In this document: positions 26,056 to 39,777 of the stretch, in pieces | Numbering within the stretch: the first letter of the stretch is position 1 | Layout of the letters: each line of letters begins with the position of its first letter | Assembly: GCA_012295275.1 (NCBI GenBank) | Contig: CM022674.1 | Span: 8,828,260-8,892,259 of the forward strand | Source of the DNA: Chrysomallon squamiferum | Taxonomy: Eukaryota > Mollusca > Gastropoda > Neomphalida > Peltospiridae | DNA: 64,000 nucleotides | Reading direction: 5' to 3' | Position numbers and translations under genes: made by a program | The notes under the pieces: model-generated | What the model was told of the DNA's origin: nothing | The model's input: only the letters and a program-made list of their open reading frames with translations | Database searches by the model: none

Positions 26056-29000
26056 TAAAGATAGTCAGTGGTTGACTGACCACATTAGTACAGTTCACAC
26101 AGGTAAAACAAACAGGTAAGTGAAAGACAAACATGATGAGCCATCCTCTGTCTTCCTCCACGCCAGCCATTCATCTGTGAGTCCGTGAACAGTGGAAACT
26201 TCACATTTCACACCTCAATCAGACTAACCAGTTTAAAAAATAATCATCTTATTTTCTCTTTGTTCACGGTTTTCATACTTACCAGCCAAATTTAGTAAAT
26301 AACGTTTTACATTAGAAACTCATGTAACACAGAAGTGAAGAAGTTTGCAACATGGAAAATGTTGATAGATAATATTTTGTACCAGCGTTCCTCTTCATTC
26401 ACACTTGCTGGAGGTAACTTGTGAACATGGAAAGTTTTATTTACAACTTGTAGTTAATCAGCTTAGTAAGTTTTGTGATGGAATGTGAGAGAATCGCTGT
26501 TTGAGTACAACAGTCACTGTTAAACTGTTCTGTGTATTTTCACATAGTGTGACAAAACTATTTCACTGGATCAGTTTTATTCCCAACTTCGTTTTTATTG
26601 AACATTTTATTGAAGTGTGCTGTTATAATAATGAAAATCATTGCCAGTCTTGGAAATAAGTAGAGGTGATAAGTATGTGATTTTATTTAAAGACTTCATG
26701 AATTTATTGTTGAAACAGAAAATGAGAAAAAAGTGGATCATTATGTAAATTTGGGTTATAGATTTAGAAAGAGAAAACTGAAATACTGTGAGTTAAAACA
26801 GTAAGATGTGAACTGAGTTGAAATTCTTTTGAAAATAAAATAAAGTTTAATAGGTGTCTTGACAGCTGTTTGCAGGATTATAAGTTTCTTTAATTATTAA
26901 ATTTGTATTATTTTTGCTTTTTTATTTCATTTTTATTTAACTGATTTTTATAAAAGAAATTATAAAGAAATAATAGATGTCATTAATGAATTCAAAGTTA
27001 TATTTAATTGTACAGCCACAAGAGATCTTATCAACTAAATAGTTTAAATATTTTTAAACAGTTTTTAAATGTCAGCCTAATTTTCTTTTTATATTTATTT
27101 ACAAAGCTATTAAAGCAAATTAAAGTGAATCTGAAACACATGTTGACATTTTTACTCCACTATTTCAAATTATTTAAATTTTCCATATCAAAAGCAATCA
27201 AAATGTCACTGTCAAATTTAAAGTGAATTTTAAAAATTTTAAATTATTTATTTAGAGGTCATCACAGTGAAACTGATAATAATAATAAAAAAATGTGAGA
27301 TCCTGTTTTTAAAGACAGCATTAATTGCAGCACGGACAGTTGACATGTTACGATGCACCTCAAAAACCAGAAGAATAAAACATTTGAAATTTCTAACAGT
27401 GCCTGGAATATATATCATTGAACAGTAAATAGAACTATTTTAAATTCACAGAAAAAAAAGCAAATGATTGTATGTCCGTGTCATGTTTGTAACACATTTT
27501 GTGTTTTTAACTTGATCAACTCTGCAGAAATTAATAAGAATTATCTGGCAGATCAGAGAAACATACTAATTATACTGCCAAAGTAAAAATATAATGGTAC
27601 ATTAAGCGACAGTTATATTTAACTGAATGAACTCTGTAGAATTATTTGTTGAGATTAGTGAAAGGTTAACTGTGGTGTCTGTGTTAAGTGGATGGTGTTT
27701 ATCCTGCAGGTGCAAAGGAGGACATGTATCACTTATATAACAGCTGGCAGCTTTAATCAAACAAGATGAATGACATGTCACTCAACACGTTGTAACCTCA
27801 ACTAACTAGTTTTCCACACACAGCTCATGTTGTAGTATTTACTACATAATAATTACAGACGTGCTGATGATGTGAAACCAGGGAAAGTTTTCACCTGTTC
27901 ATGATGATGACACAGAGGTAATTTTAATATCCACCTTGAGGAAATGAAACTGATAATCGTTGCTGTTTACAGCTGATGTGTTCTTTGTGACAGTTATGGT
28001 CTTTTAAAAAAACCCAGTACAAATGTGTGGGTTTTGGTTTTTTTTTATATATCTACATTACATAGAATGACATTGCAGTTTTACTAACTTTATTTATGCA
28101 GTTTGTTTTGTAAGGTGAAACAACAACCGCATGGAAACCAGAATGTTAACATTGTTTTCTTTGATGTCAGTGACAGGCATTTTCTAGTGACTGCTTGCTT
28201 AAATCTTCTGATACAGTAGTTGATCTATAATTAAAAAACTTTAGAATTATAGTAAAACAAAAGCCATTGTTTGAACTGTAACTAATATATTCGAATTAAA
28301 AAAACTATACTGAACTATTACAGCAATTGTTGAAGTAAACAAAAATATTTGAATTTTACTGGACATTTGAATTAAGTTTTATTAATAACACAATTTCATT
28401 CTCTTAAAATATCTGGACTAGATTAAAGTTACCAGGTCTGTGCTGAAAATATTTTAATTAAAATGTATTTATGAAGAGGAACTGAAACTGTTAGTGAAAT
28501 CTTGATGAAAGATAAACAGAATAGATATCAAAAGGATGAATTCTGTGAAATACTCAGTTTGAAACAAATGTGATAAGTATGTTAGAAATGATGCTGAATG
28601 CCTTTATTAAAGTACCAAGGTAAGTGATGTGATTGAAAACATTTGGTTTAGATTTAAATATATTATTATTGTTATTATCTTTACCTGTCTTTAGTATTCT
28701 AATATTGTTACTCTAAACTGTAGTAATACTACTTCAAATCCCAAATATTTTTGATGGTGAATAATCTTTCAGTAATTTTTAATTTCAGTTATTATATAAA
28801 CTTAACTTTTAGTTCATATTTTTTTCAATAATTGCTATTGTTTTCATTATTTACTATAATTTTTATATGTCACATATAAAATACTTTCTAAATTATTGAT
28901 AACATCAAACTAAGAATATGATTATTTCTAAATGAATGAAATCATGCACACTGCCAGAACAAAAAGTCTGGAAAGACTGGGTGTATGACGTGAGGGTTGA

Positions 29001-29899
29001 ATTAGTTTGATGAAGTTTTAATCTGTTCTGCTTAAGATACTAATATGAACCTTGACACTGATAAATTAGCCATTGTTGATGTAAGTTGTCTTTTTAATTC
29101 TCTGTACTGTCAATTTAGAATTGTCAATAATATTTAGTTTTAATGGTTTCTTTAATAGAAGCTATACAGTTTTGTCCTGTTTAGTTGTTATATGATGGAG
29201 TGATGTCAGTGATTTCCTCATTATACAAAACTGTAAGTTTGAAAACAAAATATTAATATAATTTGAGTTTATATTCATTTGAGTTTATATTCATTTGTTT
29301 GTTTAATCATAAAATGTTTTAAATTTCAGTCTGTAATAGTCTAACTTCACTTATTAAATCTGTAATTATTGTTATATCTCAGTTATTCATTATTTATTTT
29401 TCGTTCAGTGTTTTCATACATTTTAATTTTGTCATATAAGTTAATTAGTTTTAAAACTTTATTTTTCCTTCTTTCTACCTTTTTACATTCACTACTGGAA
29501 TTATTTGTTTTTCCTTTACCATTTATTAATATTTATTTTCCTTCTTTTTTTCATTAATCACTGCTCACCCTGTCTGTCCTTTCTGTCTGTCTTCTCTTCC
29601 CCTTTAATGATCTATTTCTGTTTTAATTCCACCGTTCTCTTCCCATCCTTCATATTCCACTACTTCTCCACATCCATTTACATTCAACTTCTTACACTTG
29701 TTTATGTCACAGGTACAAAACTCTCAATGTACATTACTAAATAATTGAATCACTGGTTCATGTACACATTAGTTAATGTTTGTATTACATGTTCAACATA
29801 GATATATCTGATAAGTGGGCAGATCCAGATTTAAAAGAAAGAATTAATTTTAGTTAAAACATACAACAACAAAAATTAGCAACAATCTCAGAGTGATGA

Positions 29900-29902
29900 A
29901 AA

Positions 29903-29933
<31 letters not shown>

Positions 29934-29952
29934 ACTAAAATAAAAAAAAAAA

Positions 29953-30003
<51 letters not shown>

Positions 30004-30004
30004 T
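29900..30004 (+). repeat. (AAAT)n then (AAT)n microsatellite
   Basis: About nine AAAT units, a poly-A bridge and about sixteen AAT units. It could be the expanded tail of a retroposed element, but I see no SINE head next to it. Confidence 0.95.
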
Positions 30005-31189
30005 AAAAATTAAAAAAGAAACAAAAAGTTGAACAGTTGATTCATAGCATGAATCTATTTATGGAAATACATTCTAGTGTACAGCAAACAGGTTTTCCCT
30101 TTTCTTGTCAACCACATTCTTATTATATCTCGTGTATTCAGTGTGGGTTCTGTTTGCTCAGTTTTCAGTTCTTCGTTTGTTTTTGCCTTTAGTCAAATGT
30201 GTCCAAGTGATTTTATATCCACATTGATTTTCATCATCTAATATTAGTTCAATCATCTTAGCACAAAAGACAGGATGAGGTTTGATGAAGAATATTAATA
30301 TAATCTGAACAAAAAATGTATAATCTAGAAGAAAGCTTCTTTAACTGTAGTTGTTGATGTTTAAAAAATATATTAAAAGGGAACAACATCATTTAAGCCA
30401 TCAATTTTGTAAACATTTTTTATTTGAACATTTTTACATTATTTTCAGGGCAGTATGCAGAAATAGTATTCAAAATAGTTTGTGAAAATTTAAAGTAAAG
30501 ATTATTAACAAATGTTATTAAATTAAAGTCAAACGTTAACTGTTAAGAACAAAAAGAAAACATGACAGAAAATGACTATTTACTATTGGAGTTGAAAGAG
30601 TCATGTCAAAACACTGAAGCAACAAATATCTTAAAGATTATAAATCTTTGAAAGAAAGTTAATAAGGGACAAAATCAGTAAAAATTTGATATTAAAGATT
30701 TGTTTGAACGTTGTATTGAAATGATGTGTAATATAGCCATTTAAGCAGAAACCCAAAGATTAAAAGTGAAAGTTAGCTGTGATACAGCAACATGAATGAT
30801 TAGTGGTATAAATGCACATCAAAACCATATGTGACCTACTTGTTATTTATGTAACATAATCCTTGCTTTGGTCTTCAGAACAAAAAAGAAAAAACAAACA
30901 AAACAATATATATATATGAATTTCTGATACCTATTTTGGTCTTAACCTGGAAAATATTTCTTTTAGGAAAAAGTGCATTTATACATTTATTTCTTCATGA
31001 TAGCTTTGTGAATTAAGTTCATTTAAAAATGTGCATGCGTGTGTGTGTATAAGAAACTTATTTGTTATAATAAGCATTAACTATAATAATTATTTATTTA
31101 ATACATCAAATATGCCTTATGATTGTTTTATAACAGCCCTAACATAACCTTTTAAAATCATAATACAGCTGAAAAGTATATAATCTTTC

Positions 31190-31512
31190 TCTAGTCACCT
31201 GTGTGTTTATAAAATATTTATTTTAATCATCTGTGAGTATATAAAATATTTATTTTAATCATCTGTGAGTATATAACATATTTATTTTAATCATCTGTGA
31301 GTTTATAAAATATTTATTTTAATCATCTGTGAGTATATAACATATTTATTTTAATCATCTGTGTGTTTATAAAATATTTATTTTAATCATCTGTGAGTAT
31401 ATAAAATATTTATTTTAATCATCTGTGAGTTTATAAAATATTTATTTTAATCATCTGTGTGTATATAAAATATTTATTTTAATCACCTGTGTGTATATAA
31501 CATATTTATTTC
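31190..31512 (+). repeat. Minisatellite, about ten copies of a 32-bp unit
   Basis: Unit ATCATCTGTGAGTATATAAA followed by ATATTTATTTTA, with variants GTGTGTTTATAAAATA and GTATATAACATA mixed along the array. Spacing is exactly 32 bp (31226, 31258, and so on). Each unit carries a TATAAAATA/TATAACATA element. Confidence 0.95.
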
Positions 31513-31879
31513 AAATCTTATCTGATCAGAAATACAATTTCCATTTCCTGTTTTAATGAACATTCACCCCAAAATTGTGTTTTAAAAAATATTCTCTAAA
31601 AAAATGAATCTTTTCATAAGAAATTCTTTACAAATGTTTTTCTTTGGTTTTCATCTTTAAAACATTTTTGAGGTTATTTTGGTCTTTCAGATAATATACT
31701 TTGTATGGCTGGAGAAATGAATAACTCTTTCTTATAAAAATGTTGTAAAAGTTATTTTCAGGTGTTCTTTTTTATTATTATTATTTAAATGAAAACTGAT
31801 AGGAGAAATGTTTCAGACAGATCATTATTGTTCATAATGGATGAGATTTTAATTTAAAAGAAATTTAAAACCCATGTTT

Positions 31880-32080
31880 GCCAGTGGCAAAGTTATTACA
31901 AAGACCAACACTGTCTGTGGTAGTGGTGATTTTGAGTCTGACGTGGACAATGCCAGTGTAATTAGCTCTTTGTCATTACCGTCTTCCTCTGGCTATAAGG
32001 CTTTTTGAAATTTCCTCTGTCAGAGCAGAATCATCAGCAGTTTTAATAAGTTTCATTACTCACTGAGTATACTGCTTGAC
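31880..32080. other. Less AT-rich intronic island, possible conserved non-coding element
   Basis: Repeat-free sequence with GTAATTAGC (homeodomain-type core) and balanced base composition, in contrast to the flanks, with no convincing open frame or splice-bounded exon. Assignment as regulatory is a guess from composition. Confidence 0.2.
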
Positions 32081-33589
32081 ACGAGAAAATCTGAGACTGT
32101 TAATCAGCAATAGATTCACAATTTTTTTTTTTTTATATACAGATTATACAGCTTAATATAAGTCAATCATATATGAATTTTCTCCAGTATTCTTTCTATG
32201 AAAAAAAGAAGAAAATTATAATATATGGAATGAGAAAAAATTAAAATTTTACAATAGCTCCTAAAATATGCTACTTGACAAAAGAAAAGCACAATTTATC
32301 TCAATTTATACTGAATGACAAAAGAAAACACTGTTTGAGATTTCAAAATATATACTGAGTGATGAGAAATTACAGTTTGAGGTGTCTCAGTTTATACTGA
32401 GTTATAAAAAGAAATGTATATATATATATATATATATCTCACTGTACACATACACACATAATGAATAAGAGAAAAATCATATTTTAAAATTTCTTACTAG
32501 AAATACTATCTCCTAAAATAAATTATTGTGAGAGATTTCACTCTATTTACTGTATGTTAAGAGAAACTGATAGCATATACTGTGTGATAAAAGAAAATCA
32601 TATTAATATCAGATTCCTATAATGTTTACTTACTACTTAACATGAAAAGAAACACATTAATTCCTCTGACATTTAAAAAAGAAAAACCTTTGTTATTTTG
32701 GCTCTACTCAAAGTATATACTGCTTGTCAAGAATACATCACTATTCTGGCTGATAAGTCACATTAATGCTTTCTCTTGTAACACACTGCTCTCTGATGTT
32801 AGTATATTAACTAATCTACAAGCCAGTGATCATAAAAATTATAAAAGTGTGAACATCGCACATGTCAATTCGGTAGTTGAAAAATCTAAAATAAATACAT
32901 ATATATTTCTTAAATTATTTTTGTTTCACACCATAGACTGTGAAAACATAACATTAAACAAAAAAATGAAAAGAAATAAGACAAATCCAGAAAATATGTG
33001 TTTTATTATCCAATTAAGTTTGAAGTTTGTTTAACAAGCCAAGCCTAGTCCCTGTATAATTTAGTGTAACAAGATAACAGGGAGGCTTTCTGGATGGGGA
33101 TCATTTACCAAGATGAAAGGTTAAGTATCTGAAGCAAAAAAAAAACAACAAAACAAATTAGATTTTGTTAATACGTTTTTAAAACATAAATTTCTTTTCA
33201 GTGATGTATTTACTAAATAAAATTTAAAGTTTGTAAAATATATTTTGTTTGAGTTATATTACTGATAACATGTAATAAATACACTTCTCCTTCCTGTTAT
33301 TAATATGTTATATTTCCTTTCAAATGAAATAATTATTGAAAATTAATCCACTGTTAACTAAGCACTAATAGTAACGATGAGTGCAATAACAAATGTATCA
33401 CCATTAGGAGGCAACTATTATTCCCATTGTTGTGTCCAAACACACACATATTTATATAACTTTTTATTGCCATTCCAAAACCAGAAACCAGAGGCATATC
33501 AGGATTATTTGCCATGTTGAGATTATTTCAGAGTGGAAGTCCTGTGTTTTTATTAGAAAACTTCTCAAGGTTTACTTTTCCTGCCTTGC

Positions 33590-34110
33590 TGGTTTTCAGA
33601 ACTTACTGTTTTAATTAAGCCTGGCAGTGTTTCCCAGCTGCAGGGAACAAAGTGAAAGCCAGAGAGAGTGAAACAGCTCTGTAGTCTAACCGTGCACTCG
33701 GTTGCCCTCTCACTGCTAGCTCCAGTGTCCCCCTCCCACTGACTTCTACCAAGGCCTGAAAGAACGTTCTTCACAAAACACTGACCACAGTCTAATTCTG
33801 TGAGTGCCGGGAGGCCCAAGTACCAATCATGCTTGGTTCAAATCATTCCATTGGTGTGCAGGAATTGCTGTTTACAGATAATTAACTGTAGATTTCTCTG
33901 TGGGCAGTTTGGAAATTGTGTGAGAAAGATGTGGATTATCAACTCACTGAGAGTGTGTTTTTTCTGATCTGCTAATCTCTGATAGTCACTGACATTATGT
34001 TGTGCCATTGTCAGCAGAACTGTGTGGATATTTGACTGCAGCTGTAGGTAAGTTTTTCTCTCTTCTAGTTTAATACAGTGTTTATTTGTTTGCTCTCTCC
34101 ACTCCACTGA
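33590..34110. other. Less AT-rich intronic island, possible conserved non-coding element
   Basis: About 500 bp of balanced composition without simple repeats. Minus-strand open frames of 84 and 89 codons cover it but resemble no family known to me, and no flanking splice sites fit the gene's phase. It could be an enhancer, a degraded unique repeat or an unrecognised exon of an antisense transcript. Confidence 0.25.
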
Positions 34111-35779
34111 GCAGTTTGTGATTTACTAATACTGAGCATAAAGACAAAATAATTTAATAATATCTCACTGTTTTCTAACACAGACTTACAACTAACATTT
34201 ATTTATTTAATTCCTCAGATTCTGGAGCTGGTCGCAGCAGGTTAGATTTCAGTTTAAAGGTTTACTTAACAATAAACACATGTTTGAACTGGATATCAAA
34301 ATCTAATGAGAATCTAATAGTTCCTCATTTATTTTGAAATTAATATCATAATCTGTTGAGAAATCTTACATTTATTTGGAAATTATTAGAAAATTTGTTG
34401 TTTTCATACAAAAATTCTTTGGAAAAACAGACATTTATTTATGACATTATCACCAGTTTGAAAGTCTGACATTAGCAATGTCTAAAAATAAAAAAAAAAA
34501 AAAAAAAGGTTTTATGTTTTTATTATATTTCCATTTCCAAAAATAGTCTTCTAAAGCACAGAGAAAAAGAGGTAAATGTCAGAGAAAAGACACACAGATG
34601 CACAGAAAACAGTTCTTTCCATGTAGCGGTCTGTGTGTTTGTACAGCCTGTGATGTTAAACAGGGTAACAAGGTGTAAAAACATATTCAGTGATTTGATA
34701 GTGCAGTTCAGATCAGAGAACATTTTTAAATGATGTCAGATTTCTTGAACTTCCTTTGGATGTATTGTTTTAAGTATTAATGAATATTAGTATATTTTTA
34801 GAAGTCTTTATATGAAATGGAAGTTTAGAAAGCTTAGTATAGATGTGGTATTGTCAAAATTGTTTCTAAAGGATTCTTTATTTCAAGATCTTTTTGCACA
34901 TGACAGAGACAATAGACTAAATTCATTAAGTTAAAGATTGTAACAAAACATTGTTTAATGGATTTTGAAGAAAATGCTGTTTTGTATGTATATAGGTCAG
35001 ACAATATGAATAGTCTGTTATTATGTTTTGGAGAGTGTCTGTGTGTGTGTGTGTTAGAGAAGAGTGATTCTGTTATTACATGTTTCCAGAGATTTCAGTA
35101 TGTGTTTCTTACACTCACTCAGTCACATATGTTACCCAGTGTTGTACAACTCGTGTTTATGGCCAACAAATAATGAAGAAACGAAATGGAAAATTCCTTG
35201 TGTCATTTTCATCCTGGTTACACTGATAGTGTAGAATTACAACTCTTACACGATGTAGTGTGAGAGAACAGAGAATCACTTACTTCCAGTCTTTTCTTAG
35301 TTTGCCTTATTCCAAATAAGATTTCAGTAATTTTAGTATACATATCCAGTTGTTTTGCCAAGGGATTACATATTAACTAGTAATGAGCTAGATCAAAAAT
35401 GAAATTTTATTTTCAATACTACTGTCTTCCACAGCCCTTCAAGTGATTCAAACCAAATGCATTCAAGTCACCATTGCAGGACTTAACGAAACAGTTATTT
35501 ATACATATTTTTAACTTGTTAATATGAGTGATGGTAAGTTTTCAAAGATATGCTTAACAAATAAACATTAACTCTCTGAAACAGTTTAAAAAAAAAAAAA
35601 AAAAATAAAAGAAGTTTTATCTCAGGATTGCTAAGGTAAACACTAAAATGATGATAATAGGATATTAAATGCTGAGCAGATGGACAGACAGTTTAAGTAG
35701 TTATCATCAAGTTAATGAATGTCTCAGCTGTGCTGTATTGATCTGCAGCTAATTTGTACCTCTTCAGTTCTTCCTAATT

Positions 35780-36110
35780 GGTGATGAAAGAATCACTTGA
35801 GGCAGAGAGGAGGAATGCCCCCCCACGCTGACCCGTTGTTTCAGAACAGCACACCCACCTACAAGCTTTCTGCTAATTTTCTTATCAGTTTACACATGCT
35901 GTGGTTATTGGCCTAACACTGCCAGGAAAGACCACTCTCCAAGTCTTAGATAATCCAGGGTGCCTTAATAAACAGTATAAAGAACACATTTAATTAGTTG
36001 CAACCACCTTGGGGAGACCAGCCAATTACTGTGGATATTACAACTGAAATTAAAGTTTTGTTTTGAAATGCAAGTAGTACAAACTGATATGCAGTGACCT
36101 TGGCTAATGA
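35780..36110. other. Less AT-rich intronic island, possible conserved non-coding element
   Basis: Contains a C-run (GCCCCCCCACGC), several TAATTAG/CAATTA homeodomain-like cores and TGACCTTGG, which resembles a nuclear-receptor half-site. No coding potential seen. It ends at the (CA)n tract at 36124. Confidence 0.22.
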
Positions 36111-36121
36111 GATAACCTTCT

Positions 36122-36123
<2 letters not shown>

Positions 36124-36164
<41 letters not shown>
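36124..36164 (+). repeat. (CA)n microsatellite
   Basis: About twenty uninterrupted CA units. Confidence 0.97.
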
Positions 36165-36166
<2 letters not shown>

Positions 36167-38132
36167 CAATGTAATACATTTAAATAAATATAAATGCTGT
36201 TAGTAAATATTGTGGGTTGTGTTTTATTTATTTTTACTTACCACTTCAAAAAAGATCATTCTGAAATAAATATTACCATCTACTGAATTATTTATTGCAG
36301 TAAAATATTAATGAATGGATGGATACGTAATGGTTGTTTGGGATGGAATGATTAATTTTTCTGGATAGTCTCTATTTTTTAAAATTAAATAACTAATCAT
36401 TTTTATATTTAAATATATGATAATTAAATATTTTAGGTGGTCTTGTAAGACCTGTTTGACAAGAGATTAATGAAAAAAAGAAAGTGAACACTGATTTATC
36501 TTACAATATTTGTAATTTCTAACATTCAGCTTGTCTGATTAAGTGAGCACTTTCACAGATTAATATAAATTTATGATTGGCAAGTATGTTTTTTCTTTTT
36601 ATGTTATGTGTGTGTGTGTGTGTTCATGTGTGTTAAATTGTATTACCACACCTGTTGTTTATATTTATAGACAGAAATATTAAACTATTTTTTAAAAAAC
36701 ATTTATTAAATCATAATGTCTGTATATTGATATTAACAGGTAACATCTGGTCAGTTTTTCCTGGATGTTTAATAAATTTGTAAATAATGCTACTAAGAAA
36801 TATTGATGTTTATGCAATATTCTGTTGGCTAATGTTTGATAAACAGTTGTATTTATCACATGTTATACTGGCAACCTTGGTCAAAAATGGGATCCTCAGC
36901 AGCAGCAACAACAACATCTTATTTTAAAAAGAATTCTTTCTTAATGGGATAACTGAAGACGTTCAATATGTCTGCTTTTAGTAATTCTAAAAATATTCTG
37001 CAAATTACATCAATATCTACACATATCAGTGTGATTCAAAATTCTCAGAGGTGAGATTTGTTTGTCTCACACTTACAGTGTCTGAAGTGTTTTAAAGTCA
37101 TTTCAGAAACAAAACATCCATCATGTTTCAAACTTGTACATTGGGCTTTTTATTTTGTTGCTGTGATTTGAACTGTGATTTGAACTGTGATTCTTAGTGT
37201 GAGATTCATCACAACTAAACAACTTTTCACTAGATACTGGCTATAGCACCACATTACACTCTATATCTTTCTAATACAAGATTTTGTATTTGACATCCAA
37301 GTTTCTCAGTCAGGGAAAGTAAAGACTGTTGTTTGTGTTTAACTTGTAATCAAACACCAGTTACTTCCTCTCATTGTTTTGCCAATCTCTGTGATAACTT
37401 GTAATGAGTTTCTTCTTTTTCTCATTGACTTTTCACTTTGAAGCTAAAACCCCTGTGTTCACTTTGTATGCAGGGGAACTACAGAACTAATTATGTTTGA
37501 AATGTGTGGCATCAGCTTGTCTCACTCAGTTATAAGAACCAATCCTGGTATTAAAGTCTGTTATGTCCACACAATGTGGTCTGATATGTCAGTGGTCAGT
37601 ATGCTGGTCAGAATGTGACCACTCATCATCAGTTCTTCCATTGGCATGTTGGTTTGATAAAGACCTAGTATATGTTCCTATATAGGTAGTGACTTCTATT
37701 GAGGAACAGTAAGTAGCCATTGAAGTGATATTGGATGGTTTCTTCTCTTGTGTAATTAGTTTTCTTCCTTTTTTATTTCTCTTAAAAGTCTTTCTTTATT
37801 CTATTTGTTTGCTTCTTTGATTTGTTTTACAGATTCTTCTTTTCTCACTGACACTGGTTAATGTAGTAAAGTTAGGTAAATAATATAAAAGTAAATTATA
37901 TCTAGTTCTTCCCTCTATGATAAATATTTCATTTACTTTTATGTACTGGTCTTAAAACTACTTTTCACCTCTATTAGTTCAGTGTTTGTCCATAGAGAAT
38001 GATGTTACATTACTGTTATTTCTAATCATTTAGAGATTTTTAAATATAATAAGTTACTGAAATCTTTTATCAGTATCAAGCTTGTAATGAAACAGTTTAA
38101 AAATGAATTATGTTGAGGTGTGCTCTATCTGT

Positions 38133-38154
38133 CAGCCCATATGTGGATGGGCTG
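38133..38154. other. Short perfect hairpin
   Basis: CAGCCCAT and ATGGGCTG pair across a six-base loop within a less AT-rich island (38100-38340). No following T run; function unknown. Confidence 0.4.
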
Positions 38155-39626
38155 TGACCATTTTGTACATCTGGCCCAGATTGTGCTGCAGGAGATTTCT
38201 GGAAGTAATTAAATTCCAAGCTGTGATTGTGTACAGGTTTAACAAGCCAGTGAAAGACTTTGATGTGTGATACTTGTGTTATCTGCTTGCGCTTTGTAAT
38301 CTGTTGTCCTGTAACTAGTTTAACATGACACACTCTTTTATATCACATTATACGTCATTTCTATCTTGTTTCAAATTAATTCACTTTCACAAGGTGTGAA
38401 GATTTTCTGTTTTCTTACTAACATCAAAACATTAAACTGACAGTTACATCTGATGTGAAACTAAGAAGCTAAGTCACAAATTAAACTTTTATTAGATCAG
38501 TGATAACATGTTTAGTCAAGGATATGCTCCTTTAAATGTGATTAACAACTTTTCTTTTCTTCTTTTTTTAAATTCTTCTTTTCACTATTTCTTTAAAGTA
38601 AAAAGTCAGTTTTGTATTTTACTATTTGTGAAAAACAACAACAAACAAACATAAAAAAGAAAGAGAAAAAAAAAAGAAATACAAATTTAAAAAATATACA
38701 GGTTAATTCTGGTTATGATGTTTCTTATATTTATGATATATTTGATCTCACTTGCTTTATCTCATTATGTAAAACATTGCATTTATCTCAATTTATGTTT
38801 ACTCCTCTTCACATTAAAAACAAACATAAGAGCTGTTTAACAAGGTGAAGGTTATTAAATGAACATTCAAACAGGTGTAGACACAGGTAATATTTTTTAC
38901 CTGTTGTTTCTAGATATACAAACCATGTTGTTATCAGTGGCTAGTTAGGAACTAAAAATAACAGTTTAAAGGTTTTTGCTGCCTGCACTGTTTGTACTGT
39001 TAGGAGTGTTTTCATAGTCTGATATAAAACATTGTATACATATAAGTGGACTGGATATACACTCTGATTAAAAGTCACATACAAGGTAAACTTCTCAGAG
39101 TTTTTATTTTCTTTTTATTAAAATACAGTAATAATACATTAAAAAGTTTAAAATTATTTATATTTATCAAACAAGCATTCTAGTTGATCAGACGTAGAAT
39201 GTTGACCTAATATTATCCAAATATTTACCAGTTTGTAGATATATTCTGTGTAGGTAATAGTCTTCCTATCTGTGTCCAGTGAGCTATTTCATGTTCCACC
39301 TAGCGCTGCACAGTTGTTGTTTGAAGACAGTAAGAAGGTGTAGCCACTGTTTTATATCCCAGGTAGTCTGAAAGATATCTGTAGAGAGAATTTCTCAGTC
39401 AGATATTGAATTAAATAGTCAGTTAAATTCAGTCTTTTATGGTTTTTAGTAAATTAATTACTAACAGCTGCTGGTTTCTGTTATTTCTCTGACAACAGGT
39501 TGGAATATTCCACTTGTTTTATAACATCAGTCTTGTACATAGACACAAGCATGTGCACACAAATGTATGCATGCACACACAGATACACACATATGCACAT
39601 AATAATAATACCCCCAGAGTGAATAT

Positions 39627-39777
39627 GTGCAAGTATGTTCATTTGTGATGTGTGTATGTGTCACTTTGTGTGTCTGTGTTTGTGTGTGTGTTTCTGTATG
39701 TGTTTGTGTATCTGTATGTGTGAGATGTATGTGTGTCTGTGTGTTATGTGTGAGTGTGTTTGTGTGTGTGTGTGTGA
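39627..39777 (+). repeat. Interrupted (TG)n tract
   Basis: TG-rich tract with TATG and TCTG variants over 150 bp. Confidence 0.93.

Noticed and set aside
31190-31512. CRISPR-like appearance of regular repeats
   Set aside because: Units are contiguous with no unique spacers; it is a minisatellite in eukaryotic DNA. The same holds for the 11.7-kb and 25.9-kb arrays.
32642-33034. Longest open frame in the window (130 codons)
   Set aside because: No domain, AT-driven composition (Lys/Asn/Ile/Leu/Phe), no splice or conservation evidence.
34219-34240. Possible 22-nt microexon (ATTCTGGAGCTGGTCGCAGC...) between TTCCTCAG and GTTAGA
   Set aside because: It would shift the phase between the 19803 exon and the 54657 microexon and break the LIM reading; the donor is weak.
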